Shown piece after piece: positions 49,117 to 63,100 of a DNA stretch of 64,000 nucleotides. The stretch's first letter is position 1, and each line of letters begins with the position of its first letter. Below the pieces are notes generated by a model. That model was not told where the DNA came from and did no database searches. It saw nothing but the letters and a program-made list of their open reading frames with translations. Both the position numbers and the translations under genes were made by a program. The stretch comes from Phocoena phocoena (Eukaryota; Chordata; Mammalia; Artiodactyla; Phocoenidae), in contig NW_027077451.1 of the NCBI RefSeq assembly GCF_963924675.1, positions 868,001 through 932,000 of the forward strand. The letters run 5' to 3'.

Positions 49117-50864
49117 TTATAAATGACAGCTATCCTCCAAAAATATATTGAAGTAAGCCTGCGAAGGGGACTTGAAAGCGGGGCTGAATTTCAGGAAAAC
49201 GATTGCAGGGGGTAGACTGGAATTGCCCTGAAAGCATAGGAAAAGAGGCACAACGTCGACAATGATGCACTTGGCCAAAAAGGGCGTATGCGTTTTTTCC
49301 TGAATATATTCAGGAAAAAACGCATACGCCCTTTTTGGCCAACCAAGCAAGCCTGTAAAGGAAATCTGCACTACAATGAAATCTCACTGCCCCCCCGGGC
49401 AAAAGGGCCATCTGAAAAAAGTGTAAAATCCAGAAAGGTAGGACAGGATATGGAGAACAGGGAGCCTTGTTATGCTGATTGGCAGGATGTAAATTGCCAG
49501 CAGCCACCCTGGAGAAGTGTATGGTGTGTCCTGAAACACGTAAGAAACAAAGCAACACAGCCTATGGCACTTCCACTTATGGTCCTATAGCTTACGGAAA
49601 TTAAAATCAAAAACAGACAGCCACCCCAATATTTGGGACGGCTGTGTTCACAAGAAGCTCGTCTACAGTATCAGGTAAATATCCCAGAAAGCAAAAAATG
49701 GATAAAGAAGTTGTGGCACGTACGTGCAATGCAATATCACTCAGCAATGAAATCTGTGTCATCAGGCCCGTAGCGGCATAGTAAGTGGATGCAGGTACGG
49801 TGATTCTACGTGAACTACGTCACACAGAAAAAGAAATATCATAAGATATCACTAATACACGGAATGTAAACTTGACTACACATGAACTGAATTACAAAAC
49901 AGGACAGGGACTCAAATTTAGAAAACCAACTAGTGCTTGCTTATGGGGAAAGGTGCGTTGGGGTGCTGCATAAAACCAGAGACTGAAATTAGCACAGATA
50001 ACATTCCATAAGCCAAATATGTAATAGACAAGACCTACTCCTTGCTCAACGAAATGGACTCAACACCACATATTCAACGCCTAGGAATATACCTGACTAG
50101 GAAGAATCTTAAAACCCATGGATATATATGTCTCCGTAAGAGAATCAAGCGTGTGTACAGCGGCGGAAATGCAGCAGTGAAAATCCGATAAATCCCATTA
50201 TCAAAATAAATTTCGAAAACAAAACACAAAGACAGTGAAATAGAGAGCAATTCTTAAATAATTCACTCAGGGCATGTGATGCAACCGGGATTGACCACAT
50301 CTACACCCAGAGCTGGTTGAGACATAAGGCTGGACACTTCTGGCTGATAGCACTGGTGAGTTTCGGTGAGCAAATGCAGACCCTTTGAAGTCATACTGCA
50401 TGGTACCCATTCCATGGGTCCCAACTCTCCAGGTTCAAGGCATTCTTCCTCCAGCTAAAACATGCATGGGAAACCCAGAGTATCGTCCACCGTGTGATTG
50501 GGAAACGATTTAAAATGCATCTCAGTTTTCGTTTCCTGGTCCTCGGGTTCACCATTCCAGATGCTTTACTAACACTCTCCCCGCTTGGAGAGTCAGTGCC
50601 TTTAACCTCCTGTTTCGCACAGCTTGCAATTTCTGTGCAAGATGAACAGGAATAGGGAGAACCAATGAGAGACTAGCTGTAGGTGTCTGCATGGGCAAAT
50701 GTAACGCTCATTGCCCACCAGGAAGAGGAATTAAACAAAGGCTCAGTTTGCCGTGCTGGAAACAGATTAGGGCCTGAAGCAATCCTGCGGTTTTGTGCCC
50801 AGCTCACAAGAAAGCGAGTTGAAGAAAGGAGCTCAGGGGCACTGTACTTCACAAAGCTGCAGAG
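49117..50864 (+). repeat. Satellite unit 29 (1748 bp, type B)
   Basis: Near-copy of unit 32 at a shift of 5246 bp (shared GAAGAATGGAG before the landmark, and CAGGGACTCAAATTTAG). Palindrome perfect. Confidence 0.85.
49271..49342. mobile_element. 72-bp perfect palindrome, unit 29
   Basis: 36 of 36 pairs complementary, G13/C60. Confidence 0.8.
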
Positions 50865-52614
50865 TTATAAATGACAGCTATCCTCCAAAAATATATTGAA
50901 GTAAGCCTGCGAAGGGGACTTGAAAGCGGGACTGAATTTCAGGAAAACGATTGCAGGGGGTAGACTGGAATTGCCCTGAAAGCATAGGAAAAGAGGCACA
51001 ACGTCGACAATGATGCACTTGGCCAAAAAGGGCGTATGCGTTTTTTCCTGAATATATTCAGGAAAAAACGCATACGCCCTTTTTGGCCAACCAAGCAAGC
51101 CTGTAAAGGAAATCTGCACTACAATGAAATCTCACTGCCCCCCCCTGGGCAAAAGGGCCATCTGAAAAAAGTGTAAAATCCAGAAAGGTAGGACAGGATA
51201 TGGAGAACAGGGAGCCTTGTTATGCTGATTGGCAGGATGTAAATTGCCAGCAGCCACCCTGGAGAAGTGTATGGTGTGTCCTGAAACACGTAAGAAACAA
51301 AGCAACACAGCCTATGGCACTTCCACTTATGGTCCTATAGCTTACGGAAATTAAAATCAAATACAGACAGCCACCCCAATATTTGGGACGGCTGTGTTCA
51401 CAAGAAGCTCGTCTACAGTATCAGGTAAATATCCCTGAAAGCAAAAAATGGATAAAGAAGTTGTGGCACGTACGTGCAATGCAATATCACTCAGCAATGA
51501 AATCTGTGTCATCAGGCCCGTAGCGGCATAGTAAGTGGATGCAGGTACGGTGATTCTACGTGAACAACGTCACACAGAAAAAGAAATATCATAAGATATC
51601 ACTAATACACGGAATGTAAACTTGACTACACATGAACTGAATTACAAAACAGGACAGGGTCTCAAATTTAGAAAACCAACTAGTGCTTGCTTATGGGGAA
51701 AGGTGCGTTGGGGTGTTGCATAAAACCAGAGACTGAAATTAGCACAGATAACATTCCATAAGCCAAATATGTAATAGACAAGACCTACTCCTTGCTCAAT
51801 GAAATGGACTCAACACCACATATTCAACGCCTAGGAATATACCTGACTAGGAAGAATCTTAAAACCCATGGATATATATGTCTCCGTAAGAGAATCAAGC
51901 GTGTGTACAGCGGCGGAAATGCAGCAGTGAAAATCCGATAAATCCCATTATCAAAATAAATTTCGAAAACAAAACACAAAGACAGTGAAATAGAGAGCAA
52001 TTCTTAAATAATTCACTCAGGGCATGTGATGCAACCGGGATTGACCACATCTACACCCAGAGCTGGTTGAGACATAAGGCTGGACACTTCTGGCTGATAG
52101 CACTGGTGAGTTTCGGTGAGCAAATGCAGACCCTTTGAAGTCATACTGCATGGTACCCATTCCATGGGTCCCAACTCTCCAGGTTCAAGGCATTCTTCCT
52201 CCAGCTAAAACATGCATGGGAAACCCAGAGTATCGTCCACCGTGTGATTGGGAAACGATTTAAAATGCATCTCAGTTTTCGTATCCTGGTCCTCGGGTTC
52301 ACCATTCCAGATGCTTTACTAACACTCTCCCCGCTTGGAAAGTCAGTGCCTTTAACCTCCTGTTTGGCACAGCTTGCCATTTCTGTGCAAGATGAACAGG
52401 AATAGGGAGAACCAATGAGAGACTAGCTGTAGGTGTCTGCACGGGCAAATGTAACGCTCATTGCCCACCAGGAAGAGGAATTAAACAAAGGCTCAGTGTG
52501 CCCTGCTGGAAACAGATTAGGGCCTGAAGCAATCCTGCTGTTTTGTGCCCAGCTCACAAGAAAGCGAGTTGAAGAAAGGAGTTCAGGGGCACTGTACTTC
52601 ACAAACCTGCAGAG
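50865..52614 (+). repeat. Satellite unit 30 (1750 bp, type B)
   Basis: Right-hand subfamily with a lengthened C tract (GCCCCCCCCTGGGC near 51136), GAACAACGTC near 51562 and GGGTGTTGC. Palindrome perfect. Confidence 0.85.
51019..51090. mobile_element. 72-bp perfect palindrome, unit 30
   Basis: 36 of 36 pairs complementary, G13/C60. Confidence 0.8.
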
Positions 52615-54362
52615 TTATAAATGACAGCTATCCTCCAAAAATATATTGAAGTAAGCCTGCGAAGGGGACTTGAAAGCAGGGCTGAATTTCAGGAAAACGA
52701 TTGCAGGGGGTAGACTGGAATTGCCCTGAAAGCATAGGAAAAGAGGCACATCGTGGACAATGATGCACTTGGCCAAAAAGGGCGTATGCGTTTTTTCCTG
52801 AATATATTCAGGAAAAAACGCATACGCCCTTTTTGGCCAACCAAGCAAGCCTGTAAAGGAAATCTGCACTACAATGAAATCTCACTGCCCCCCCGGGCAA
52901 AAGGGCCATCTGAAAAAAGGGTAAAATCCAGAAAGGTAGGACAGGATATGGAGAACAGGGAGCCTTGTTATGCTGATTGGCAGGATGTAAATTGCCAGCA
53001 GCCACCCTGGAGAAGTGTATGGTGTTTCCTGAAACACTTAAGAAACAAAGCAACACAGCCTATGGCACTTCCACTTATGGTCCTATAGCTTACGGAAATT
53101 AAAATCAAAAACAGACAGCCACCCCAATATTTGGGACGCCTGTGTTCACAAGAAGCTCGTCTACAGTATCAGGTAAATATCCCAGAAAGCAAAAAATGGA
53201 TAAAGAAGTTGTGGCACGTACGTACAATGCAATATCACTCAGCAATGAAATCTGTGTCATCAGGCCCGTAGCGGCATAGTAAGTGGATGCAGGTACGGTG
53301 ATTCTACGTGAACTACGTCACACAGAAAAAGAAACATCATAAGATATCACTAATACACGGAATGTAAACTTGACTACACATGAACTGAATTTCAAAAAAG
53401 AACAGGGTCTCAAATTTAGAAAACCAACTAGTGCTTGCTTATGGGGAAAGGTGGCTTGGGGTGCTGCATAAAACCAGAGACTGAAATTAGCACAGATAAC
53501 ATTCCATAAGCCAAATATGTAATAGACAAGACCTACTCCTTGCTCAACGAAATGGACTCAACACCACATATTCAACGCCTAGGAATATACCTGACTAGGA
53601 AGAATCTTAAAACCCATGGATATATATGTCTCCGTAAGAGAATCAAGCATGTGTACAGCGGTGGAAATGCAGCAGTGAAAATCCGATAAATCCCATTACC
53701 AAAATAAATTTCGAAAACAAAACACAAAGACAGTGAAATAGAGAGCAATTCTTAAATAATTCACTCAGGGCATGTGATGCAACCGGGATTGACCACATCT
53801 ACACCCAGAGCTGGTTGAGACATAAGCCTGGACACTTCAGGCTGATAGCACTGGTGAGTTTCGGTGAGCAAATGCAGACCCTTTGAAGTCATACTGCATG
53901 GTACCCATTCCATGGGTCCCAACTCTCCAGGTTCAAGTCATTCTTCCTCCAGCTAAAACATGCATGGGAAACCCAGAGTATCGTCCACCGTGTGATTGGG
54001 AAACGATTTAAAATGCATCTCAGTTTTCGTATCCTGGTCCTCGGGTTCACCATTCCAGATGCTTTACTAACACTCTCCCCGCTTGGAGAGTCAGTGCCTT
54101 TAACCTCCTGTTTGGCACAGCTTGCCATTTCTGTGCAAGATGAACAGGAATAGGGAGAACCAATGAGAGACTAGCTGTAGGTGTCTGCACGGGCAAATGT
54201 AACGCTCATTGCCCACCAGGAAGAGGAATTAAACAAAGGCTCAGTGTGCCCTGCTGGAAACAGATTAGGGCCTGAAGCAATCCTGCGGTTTTGTGCCCAG
54301 CTCACAAGAAAGCGAGTTGAAGAATGGAGCTCAGGGGCACTGTACTTCACAAACCTGCAGAG
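52615..54362 (+). repeat. Satellite unit 31 (1748 bp, type B)
   Basis: Four-unit-distant relative of unit 27 in its second half. Upstream of the palindrome the usual CACAACGTCGAC reads CACATCGTGGAC. Palindrome perfect. Confidence 0.85.
52769..52840. mobile_element. 72-bp perfect palindrome, unit 31
   Basis: 36 of 36 pairs complementary, G13/C60. Confidence 0.8.
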
Positions 54363-56110
54363 TTATAAATGACAGCTATCCTCCAAAAATATATTGAAGT
54401 AAGCCTGCGAAGGGGACTTGAAAGCGGGGCTGAATTTCAGGAAAACGATTGCAGGGGGTAGACTGGAATTGCCCTGAAAGCATAGGAAAAGAGGCACAAC
54501 GTCGACAATGATGCACTTGGCCAAAAAGGGCGTATGCGTTTTTTCCTGAATATATTCAGGAAAAAACGCATACGCCCTTTTTGGCCAACCAAGCAAGCCT
54601 GTAAAGGAAATCTGCACTACAATGAAATCTCACTGCCCCCCCGGGCAAAAGGGCCATCTGAAAAAAGTGTAAAATCCAGAAAGGTAGGACAGGATATGGA
54701 GAACAGGGAGCCTTGTTATGCTGATTGGCAGGATGTAAATTGCCAGCAGCCACCCTGGAGAAGTGTATGGTGTGTCCTGAAACACGTAAGAAACAAAGCA
54801 ACACAGCCTATGGCACTTCCACTTATGGTCCTATAGCTTACGGAAATTAAAATCAAAAACAGACAGCCACCCCAATATTTGGGACGGCTGTGTTCACAAG
54901 AAGCTCGTCTACAGTATCAGGTAAATATCCCAGAAAGCAAAAAATGGATAAAGAAGTTGTGGCACGTACGTGCAATGCAATATCACTCAGCAATGAAATC
55001 TGTGTCATCAGGCCCGTAGCGGCATAGTAAGTGGATGCAGGTACGGTGATTCTACGTGAACTACGTCACACAGAAAAAGAAATATCATAAGATATCACTA
55101 ATACACGGAATGTAAACTTGACTACACATGAACTGAATTACAAAACAGGACAGGGACTCAAATTTAGAAAACCAACTAGTGCTTGCTTATGGGGAAAGGT
55201 GCGTTGGGGTGCTGCATAAAACCAGAGACTGAAATTAGCACAGATAACATTCCATAAGCCAAATATGTAATAGACAAGACCTACTCCTTGCTCAACGAAA
55301 TGGACTCAACACCACATATTCAACGCCTAGGAATATACCTGACTAGGAAGAATCTTAAAACCCATGGATATATATGTCTCTGTAAGAGAATCAAGCGTGT
55401 GTACAGCGGCGGAAATGCAGCAGTGAAAATCCGATAAATCCCATTATCAAAATAAATTTCGAAAACAAAACACAAAGACAGTGAAATAGAGAGCAATTCT
55501 TAAATAATTCACTCAGGGCATGTGATGCAACCGGGATTGACCACATCTACACCCAGAGCTGGTTGAGACATAAGGCTGGACACTTCTGGCTGATAGCACT
55601 GGTGAGTTTCGGTGAGCAAATGCAGACCCTTTGAAGTCATACTGCATGGTACCCATTCCATGGGTCCCAACTCTCCAGGTTCAAGGCATTCTTCCTCCAG
55701 CTAAAACATGCATGGGAAACCCAGAGTATCGTCCACCGTGTGATTGGGAAACGATTTAAAATGCATCTCAGTTTTCGTATCCTGGTCCTCGGGTTCACCA
55801 TTCCAGATGCTTTACTAACACTCTCCCCGCTTGGAGAGTCAGTGCCTTTAACCTCCTGTTTGGCACAGCTTGCCATTTCTGTGCAAGATGAACAGGAATA
55901 GGGAGAACCAATGAGAGACTAGCTGTAGGTGTCTGCACGGGCAAATGTAACGCTCATTGCCCACCAGGAAGAGGAATTAAACAAAGGCTCAGTGTGCCCT
56001 GCTGGAAACAGATTAGGGCCTGAAGCAATCCTGCGGTTTTGTGCCCAGCTCACAAGAAAGCGAGTTGAAGAAAGGAGCTCAGGGGCACTGTACTTCACAA
56101 ACCTGCAGAG
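54363..56110 (+). repeat. Satellite unit 32 (1748 bp, type B)
   Basis: Copy of unit 29, differing for example in TGTCTCTGTAAG. Palindrome perfect. Confidence 0.85.
54517..54588. mobile_element. 72-bp perfect palindrome, unit 32
   Basis: 36 of 36 pairs complementary, G13/C60. Confidence 0.8.
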
Positions 56111-57857
56111 TTATAAATGACAGCTATCCTCCTAAAATATATTGAAGTAAGCCTGCGAAGGGGACTTGAAAGCGGGGCTGAATTTCAGGAAAACGATTGC
56201 AGGGGTTAGACTGGAATTGCCCTGAAAGCATAGGAAAAGAGGCACAACGTCGACAATGATGCACTTGGCCAAAAAGGGCGTATGCGTTTTTTCCTGAATA
56301 TATTCAGGAAAAAACGCATACGCCCTTTTTGGCCAACCAAGCAAGCCTGTAAAGGAAATCTGCACTACAATGAAGTCTCACTGCCACCCGGGCAAAAGGG
56401 CCATCTGAAAAAAGTGTAAAATCCAGAAAGGTAGGACAGGATATGGAGAACAGGGAGCCTTGTTATGCTGATTGTCAGGATGTAAATTGCCAGCAGCCAA
56501 CCTGGAGAAGTGTATGGTGTTTCCTGAAACACGTAAGAAACAAAGCAACACAGCCTATGGCACTTCCACTTATGGTCCTATAGCTTACGGAAATTAAAAT
56601 CAAAAACAGACAGCCACCCCAATATTTGGGACGGCTGTGTTCACAAGAAGCTCGTCTACAGTTTCAGGTAAATATCCCAGAAAGCAAAAAATGGATAAAG
56701 AAGTTGTGGCACGTACGTACAATGCAATATCACTCAGCAATGAAATCTGTGTCATCAGGCCCGTAGCGGCATAGTGAGTGGATGCCGGTACGGTGATTCT
56801 ACGTGAACTACGTCACACAGAAAAAGAAGCATCATAAGATATCACTAATACACGGAATGTAAACTTGACTACACATGAAGTGAATTACAAAACAGAACAG
56901 GGTCTCAAATTTAGAAAACCAACTAGTGCTTGCTTATGGGGAAAGGTGCGTTGGGGTGCTGCATAAAACCAGAGACTGATATTAGCACAGATAACATTCC
57001 ATAAGCCAAATATGTAATAGACAAGACCTACTCCTTGCTCAACGAAATGGACTCAACACCACATATTCAACGCCTAGGAATATACCTGACTAGGAAGAAT
57101 CTTAAAACCCATGGATATATATGTCTCTGTAAGAGAATCAAGCGTGTGTACAGCGGCCGAAATGCAGCAGTGAAAATCCGATAAATCCCATTATCAAAAT
57201 AAATTTCGAAAACAAAACACAAAGACAGTGAAATAGAGAGCAATTCTTAAATAATTCACTCAGGGCATGTGATGCAACCGGGATTGACCACATCTACACC
57301 CAGAGCTGGTTGAGACATAAGGCTGGACACTTCAGCCTGATAGCATTGGTGAGTTTCGGTGAGCAAATGCAGACCCTTTGAAGTCATACTGCATGGTACC
57401 CATTCCATGGGTCCCAACTCTCCAGGTTCAAGGGATTCTTCCTCCAGCTAAAACATGCATGGGAAACCCAGAGTATCGTCCACCGTGTGATTGGGAAACG
57501 ATTTAAAATGCATCTCAGTTTTCGTATCCTGGTCTTCGGTTTCACCATTCCAGATGCTTTACTAACACTCTCCCCGCTTGGAGAGTCAGTGCCTTTAACC
57601 TCCTGTTTGGCACAGCTTGCAATTTCTGTGCAAGATGAACAGGAATAGGGAGAACCAATGAGAGACTAGCTGTAGGTGTCTGCACGGGCAAATGTAACGC
57701 TCATTGCCCACCAGGTAGAGGAATTAAACAAAGGCTCAGCGTGCCCTGCTGAAAACAGATTAGGGCCTGAAGCAATCCTTTGGTTTTGTGTCCAGCTCAC
57801 AAGAAAGCGAGTTGAAGAAAGGAGCTCAGGGGCACTGTAATTCACAAACCTGCAGAG
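56111..57857 (+). repeat. Satellite unit 33 (1747 bp, type B)
   Basis: Starts with right-hand markers and then switches to features shared with units 34 and 35 (ATGAAGTGAATTAC, CTTCAGCCTGATAGC, GGTCTTCGGTTTC). CCTCCTAAAATATA breaks the usual minus-strand frame. Palindrome perfect. Confidence 0.85.
56265..56336. mobile_element. 72-bp perfect palindrome, unit 33
   Basis: 36 of 36 pairs complementary, G13/C60. Confidence 0.8.
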
Positions 57858-59605
57858 TTATAAATGACAGCTCTCCTCCAAAAATATATTGAAGTAGGCC
57901 TGCGAAGGGGACTTAAAAGCGGGGCTGAATTTCAGGAAAACGATTGCAGGGGGTAGACTGGAATTGCCCTGAAAGCATAGGAAAAGAGGCACAACGTCGA
58001 CAATGATGCACTTGGCCAAAAAGGGCGTATGCGTTTTTTCCTGAATATATTCAGGAAAAAACGCATACGCCCTTTTTGGCCAACCAAGCAAGCCTGTAAA
58101 GGAAATCTGCACTACAATGAAATCTCACTGCCCCCCCGGGCAAAAGGGCCATCTGAAAAAAGTGTAAAATCCAGAAAGGTAGGACAGGATATGGAGAACA
58201 GGGAGCCTTGTTATGCTGATTGGCAGGATGTAAATTGCCAGCAGCCACGCTGGAGAAGTGTATGGTGTTTCCTGAAACACGTAAGAAACAAAGCAACACA
58301 GCCTATGGCACTTCCACTTATGGTCTTATAGCTTACGGAAATTAAAATCAAAAACAGACAGCCACCCCAATATTTGGGACGGCTGTGTTCCCAAGAAGCT
58401 CGTCTACAGTATCAGGTAAATATCCCAGAAAGCCAAAAATGGATAAAGAAGTTGTGGCACGTACGTACAATGCAATATCACTCAGCAATGAAATCTGTGT
58501 CATCAGGCCCGTAGCGGCATAGTGAGTGGTTGCAGGTACGGTGATTCTACGTGAACTACGTCACACAGAAAAAGAAACATCATAAGATATCACTAATACA
58601 CGGAATGTAAACTTGACTACACATGAAGTGAATTACAAAACAGAACAGGGTCTCAAATTTAGAAAACCAACTAGTGCTTGCTTATGGGGAAAGGTGCGTT
58701 GGGGTGCTGCATAAAACCAGAGACTGAAATTAGCACAGATAACATTCCATAAGCCAAATATGTAATAGACAAGACCTACACCTTGCTCAACGAAATGGAC
58801 TCAACACCACATATTCAACGCCTAGGAATATACCTGACTAGGAAGAATCTTAAAACCCATGGATATATATGTCTCCGTAAGAGAATCAAGCGTGTGTACA
58901 GCGGCGGAAACGCAGCAGTGAAAATCCGATAAATCCCATTATCAAAATAAATTTCGAAAACAAAACACAAAGACAGTGAAATAGAGAGCAATTCTTAAAT
59001 AATTCACTCAGGGCATGTGATGCAACCGGGATTGACCACATCTACACCCAGAGCTGGTTGAGACATAAGGCTGGACACTTCAGCCTGATAGCATTGGTGA
59101 GTTTCGGTGAGCAAATGCAGACCCTTTGAAGTCATACTGCATGGTACCCATTCCATGGGTCCCAACTCTCCAGGTTCAAGGGATTCTTCCTCCAGCTAAA
59201 ACATGCATGGGAAACCCAGAGTTTCGTCCAACGTGTGATTGGGAAACGATTTAAAATGCATCTCAGTTTTCGTATCCTGGTCTTCGGTTTCACCATTCCA
59301 GATGCTTTACTAACACTCTCCCCGCTTGGAGAGTCAGTGTCTTTAACCTCCTGTTTGGCACAGCTTGCAATTTCTGTGCAAGATGAACAGGAATAGGGAG
59401 AACCAATGAGAGACTAGCTGTAGGTGTCTGCACGGGCAAATGTAACGCTCATTGCCCACCAGGAAGAGGAATTAAACAAAGGCTCAGCATGCCCTGCTGA
59501 AAACAGATTAGGGCCTGAAGCAATCCTTTGGTTTTGTGTCCAGCTCACAAGAAAGCGAATTGAAGAAAGGAGCTCAGGGGCACTGTAATTCACAAACCTG
59601 CAGAG
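57858..59605 (+). repeat. Satellite unit 34 (1748 bp, type B)
   Basis: Sister of unit 33 in its second half (ATGAAGTGAATTAC, GGTCTTCGGTTTC). Palindrome perfect. Its tail is the left part of the block repeated at the end of unit 36. Confidence 0.85.
58012..58083. mobile_element. 72-bp perfect palindrome, unit 34
   Basis: 36 of 36 pairs complementary, G13/C60. Confidence 0.8.
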
Positions 59606-61352
59606 TTATAAATGACAGCTCTCCTCCAAAAATATATTGAAGTAAGCCTGCGAAGGGGACTTAAAAGCGGGGCAGAATTTCAGGAAAACGATTGCAGGGG
59701 GTAGACTGGAATTGCCCTTAAAGCATAGGAAAAGAGGCAGAACATCGACAATGATGCACTTGGCCAAAAAGTGCGTATGCGTTTTTTCCTGAATATATTC
59801 AGGAAAAAACGCATACGCCCTTTTTGGCCAACCACGCAAGCCTGTAAAGGAAATCTGCACTACAATGAAGTCTCACTGCCACCCGGGCAAAAGGGCCATC
59901 TGAAAAAAGTGTAAAATCCAGAAAGGTAGGACAGGATATGGAGAACAGGGAGCCTTGTTATGCTGATTGGCAGGATGTAAATTGCCAGCAGCCACCCTGG
60001 AGAAGTGTATGGTGTTTCCTGAAACACGTAAGAAACAAAACAACACAGCCTATGGCACTTCCACTTATGGTCCTATAGCTTACGGAAATTAAAATCAAAA
60101 ACAGACAGCCACCCCAATATTTGGGACGGCTGTGTTCACAAGAAGCTCGTCTACAGTATCCGGTAAATATCCCAGAAAGCAAAAAATGGATAAAGAAGTT
60201 GTGGCACGTACGTACAATGCAATATCACTCAGCAATGAAATCTGTGTCATCAGGCCCGTAGCGGCATAGTGAGTGGAGGCAGGTACGGTGATTCTACGTG
60301 AACTACGTCACACAGAAAAAGAAACATCATAAGATATCACTAATACACGGAATGTAAACTTGACTACACATGAACTGAATTACAAAACAGAACAGGGTGT
60401 CAAATTTAGAAAACCAACTAGTGCTTGCTTATGGGGAAAGGTGGCTTGGGGTGCTGCATAAAACCAGAGGCTGAAATTAGCACAGATATCTTTCCATAAG
60501 CCAAATATGTAATAGACAAGACCTACTCCTTGCTCAACGAAATGGACCCAACACCACATATTCAACGCCTAGGAATATACCTGACTAGGAAGAATCTTAA
60601 AACCCATGGATATATATGTCTCCGTAAGAGAATCAAGCGTGTGTACAGCGGCCGAAACGCAGCAGTGAAAATCCGATAAATCCCATTATCAAAATAAATT
60701 TCGAAAACAAAACACAAAGACAGTGAAATAGAGAGCAATTCTTAAATAATTCACTCAGGGCATGTGATGCAACCGGGATTGACCACATCTACACCCAGAG
60801 CTGGTTGAGACATAAGGCTGGACACTTCTGGCTGATAGCACTGGTGAGTTTCGGTGAGCAAATGCAGACCCTTTGAAGTCATACTGCATGGTACCCATTC
60901 CATGGGTCCCAACTCTCCAGGTTCAAGGCATTCTTCCTCCAGCTAAAACATGCATGGGAATCCCAGAGTATCGTCCACCGTGTGATTGGGAAACGATTTA
61001 AAATGCATCTCAGTTTTCGTATCCTGGTCCTCGGGTTCACCATTCCAGATGCTTTACTAACACTCTCCCCGCTTGGAGAGTCAGTGCCTTTAACCTCCTG
61101 TTTGGCACAGCTTGCCATTTCTGTGCAAGACGAACAGGAATAGGGAGAACCAATGAGAGACTAGCTGTAGGTGTCTGCACGGGCAAATGTAACACTCATT
61201 GCCCACCAGGAAGAGGAATTAAACAAAGGCTCAGTGTGCCCTGCTGGAAACAGATTAGGGCCTGAAGCAATCCTGCGGTTTTGTGCCCAGCTCACAAGAA
61301 AGCGAGTTGAAGAAAGGAGCTCAGGGGCACTGTACTTCACAAACCTGCAGAG
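59606..61352 (+). repeat. Satellite unit 35 (1747 bp, type B)
   Basis: First ~900 bp show no difference by eye from unit 37. Its tail (CTTCTGGCTGATAGCACTGG, CAAGGCATTC, CTTGCCATTTC) is of the unit 29/32 kind, so it is chimeric. Palindrome T13/C60. Confidence 0.85.
59760..59831. mobile_element. 72-bp palindrome, unit 35
   Basis: Single mismatch T13 with C60. Confidence 0.75.
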
Positions 61353-63100
61353 TTATAAATGACAGCTATCCTCCAAAAATATATTGAAGTAAGCCTGCGA
61401 AGGGGACTTGAAAGCGGGGCTGAATTTCAGGAAAACGATTGCAGGGCGTAGACTGGAATTGCCCTGAAAGCATAGGAAAAGAGGCACAACGTCGACAATG
61501 ATGCACTTGGCCAAAAAGGGCGTATGCGTTTTTTCCTGAATATATTCAGAAAAAAACGCATACGCCCTTTTTGGCCAACCAAGCAAGCCTGTAAAGGAAA
61601 TCTGCACTACAATGAAATCTCACTGCCCCCCCGGGCAAAAGGGCCATCTGAAAAAAGTGTAAAATCCAGAAAGGTAGGACAGGATATGGAGAACAGGGAG
61701 CCTTGTTATGCTGATTGGCAGGATGTAAATTGCCAGCAGCCACCCTGGAGAAGTGTATGGTGTTTCCTGAAACACGTAACAAACAAAGCAACACAGCCTA
61801 TGGCACTTCCACTTATGGTCCTATAGCTTACGGAAATTAAAATCAAAAACAGACAGCCACCCCAATATTTGGGACGGCTGTGTTCACAAGAAGCTTGTCT
61901 ACAGTATCAGGTAAATATCCCAGAAAGCAAAAAATGGATAAAGAAGTTGTGGCACGTACGTGCAATGCAATATCACTCAGCAATGAAATCTGTGTCATCA
62001 GGCCCGTAGCGGCATAGTAAGTGGATGCAGGTACGGTGATTCTACGTGAACTACGTCACACAGAAAAAGAAACATCATAAGATATCACTAATACACGGAA
62101 TGTAAACTTGACTACACATGAACTGAATTACAAAACAGAACAGGGTCTCAAATTTAGAAAACCAACTAGTGCTTGCTTATGGGGAAAGGTGCGTTGGGGT
62201 GCTGCATAAAACCAGAGACTGAAATTAGCACAGATAACATTCCATAAGCCAAATATGTAATAGACAAGACCTACTCCTTGCTCAACGAAATGGACTCAAC
62301 ACCACATATTCAACGCCTAGGAATATACCTGACTAGGAAGAATCTTAAAACCCATGGATATATATGCCTCCGTAAGAGAATCAAGCGTGTGTACAGCGGC
62401 GGAAATGCTGCAGTGAAAATCCGATAAATCCCATTATCAAAATAAATTTCGAAAACAAAACACAAAGACAGTGAAATAGAGAGCAATTCTTAAATAATTC
62501 ACTCAGGGCATGTGATGCAACCGGGATTGACCACATCTACACCCAGAGCTGGTTGAGACATAAGGCTGGACACTTCAGCCTGATAGCATTGGTGAGTTTC
62601 GGTGAGCAAATGCAGACCCTTTGAAGTCATACTGCATGGTACCCATTCCATGGGTCCCAACTCTCCAGGTTCAAGTGATTCTTCCTCCAGCTAAAACATG
62701 CATGGGAAACCCAGAGTTTCGTCCACCGTGTGATTGGGAAACGATTTAAAATGCATCTCAGTTTTCGTATCCTGGTCTTCGGTTTCACCATTCCAGATGC
62801 TTTACTAACACTCTCCCCGCTTGAAGAGTCAGTGTCTTTAAACTCCTGTTTGGCACAGCTTGCAATTTCTGTGCAAGATGAACAGGAATAGGGAGAACCA
62901 ATGAGAGACTAGCTGTAGGTGTCTGCACGGGCAAATGTAACGCTCATTGCCCACCAGGAAGAGGAATTAAACAAAGGCTCAGCATGCCCTGCTGAAAACA
63001 GATTAGGGCCTGAAGCAATCCTTTGGTTTTGTGTCCAGCTCACAAGAAAGCGAATTGAAGAAAGGAGCTCAGGGGCACTGTAATTCACAAACCTGCAGAG
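61353..63100 (+). repeat. Satellite unit 36 (1748 bp, type B)
   Basis: Starts as right-hand subfamily (CTGTACTTCAC, GGGGCTGAATTTC, TAGTAAGTGG, GGCGGAAATGC) and switches near 62570 to the unit 34 kind (CTTCAGCCTGATAGC, GGTCTTCGGTTTC). Confidence 0.85.
61507..61578. mobile_element. 72-bp palindrome, unit 36
   Basis: Single mismatch, A at position 44 (TTCAGAAAAAA). Confidence 0.75.
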
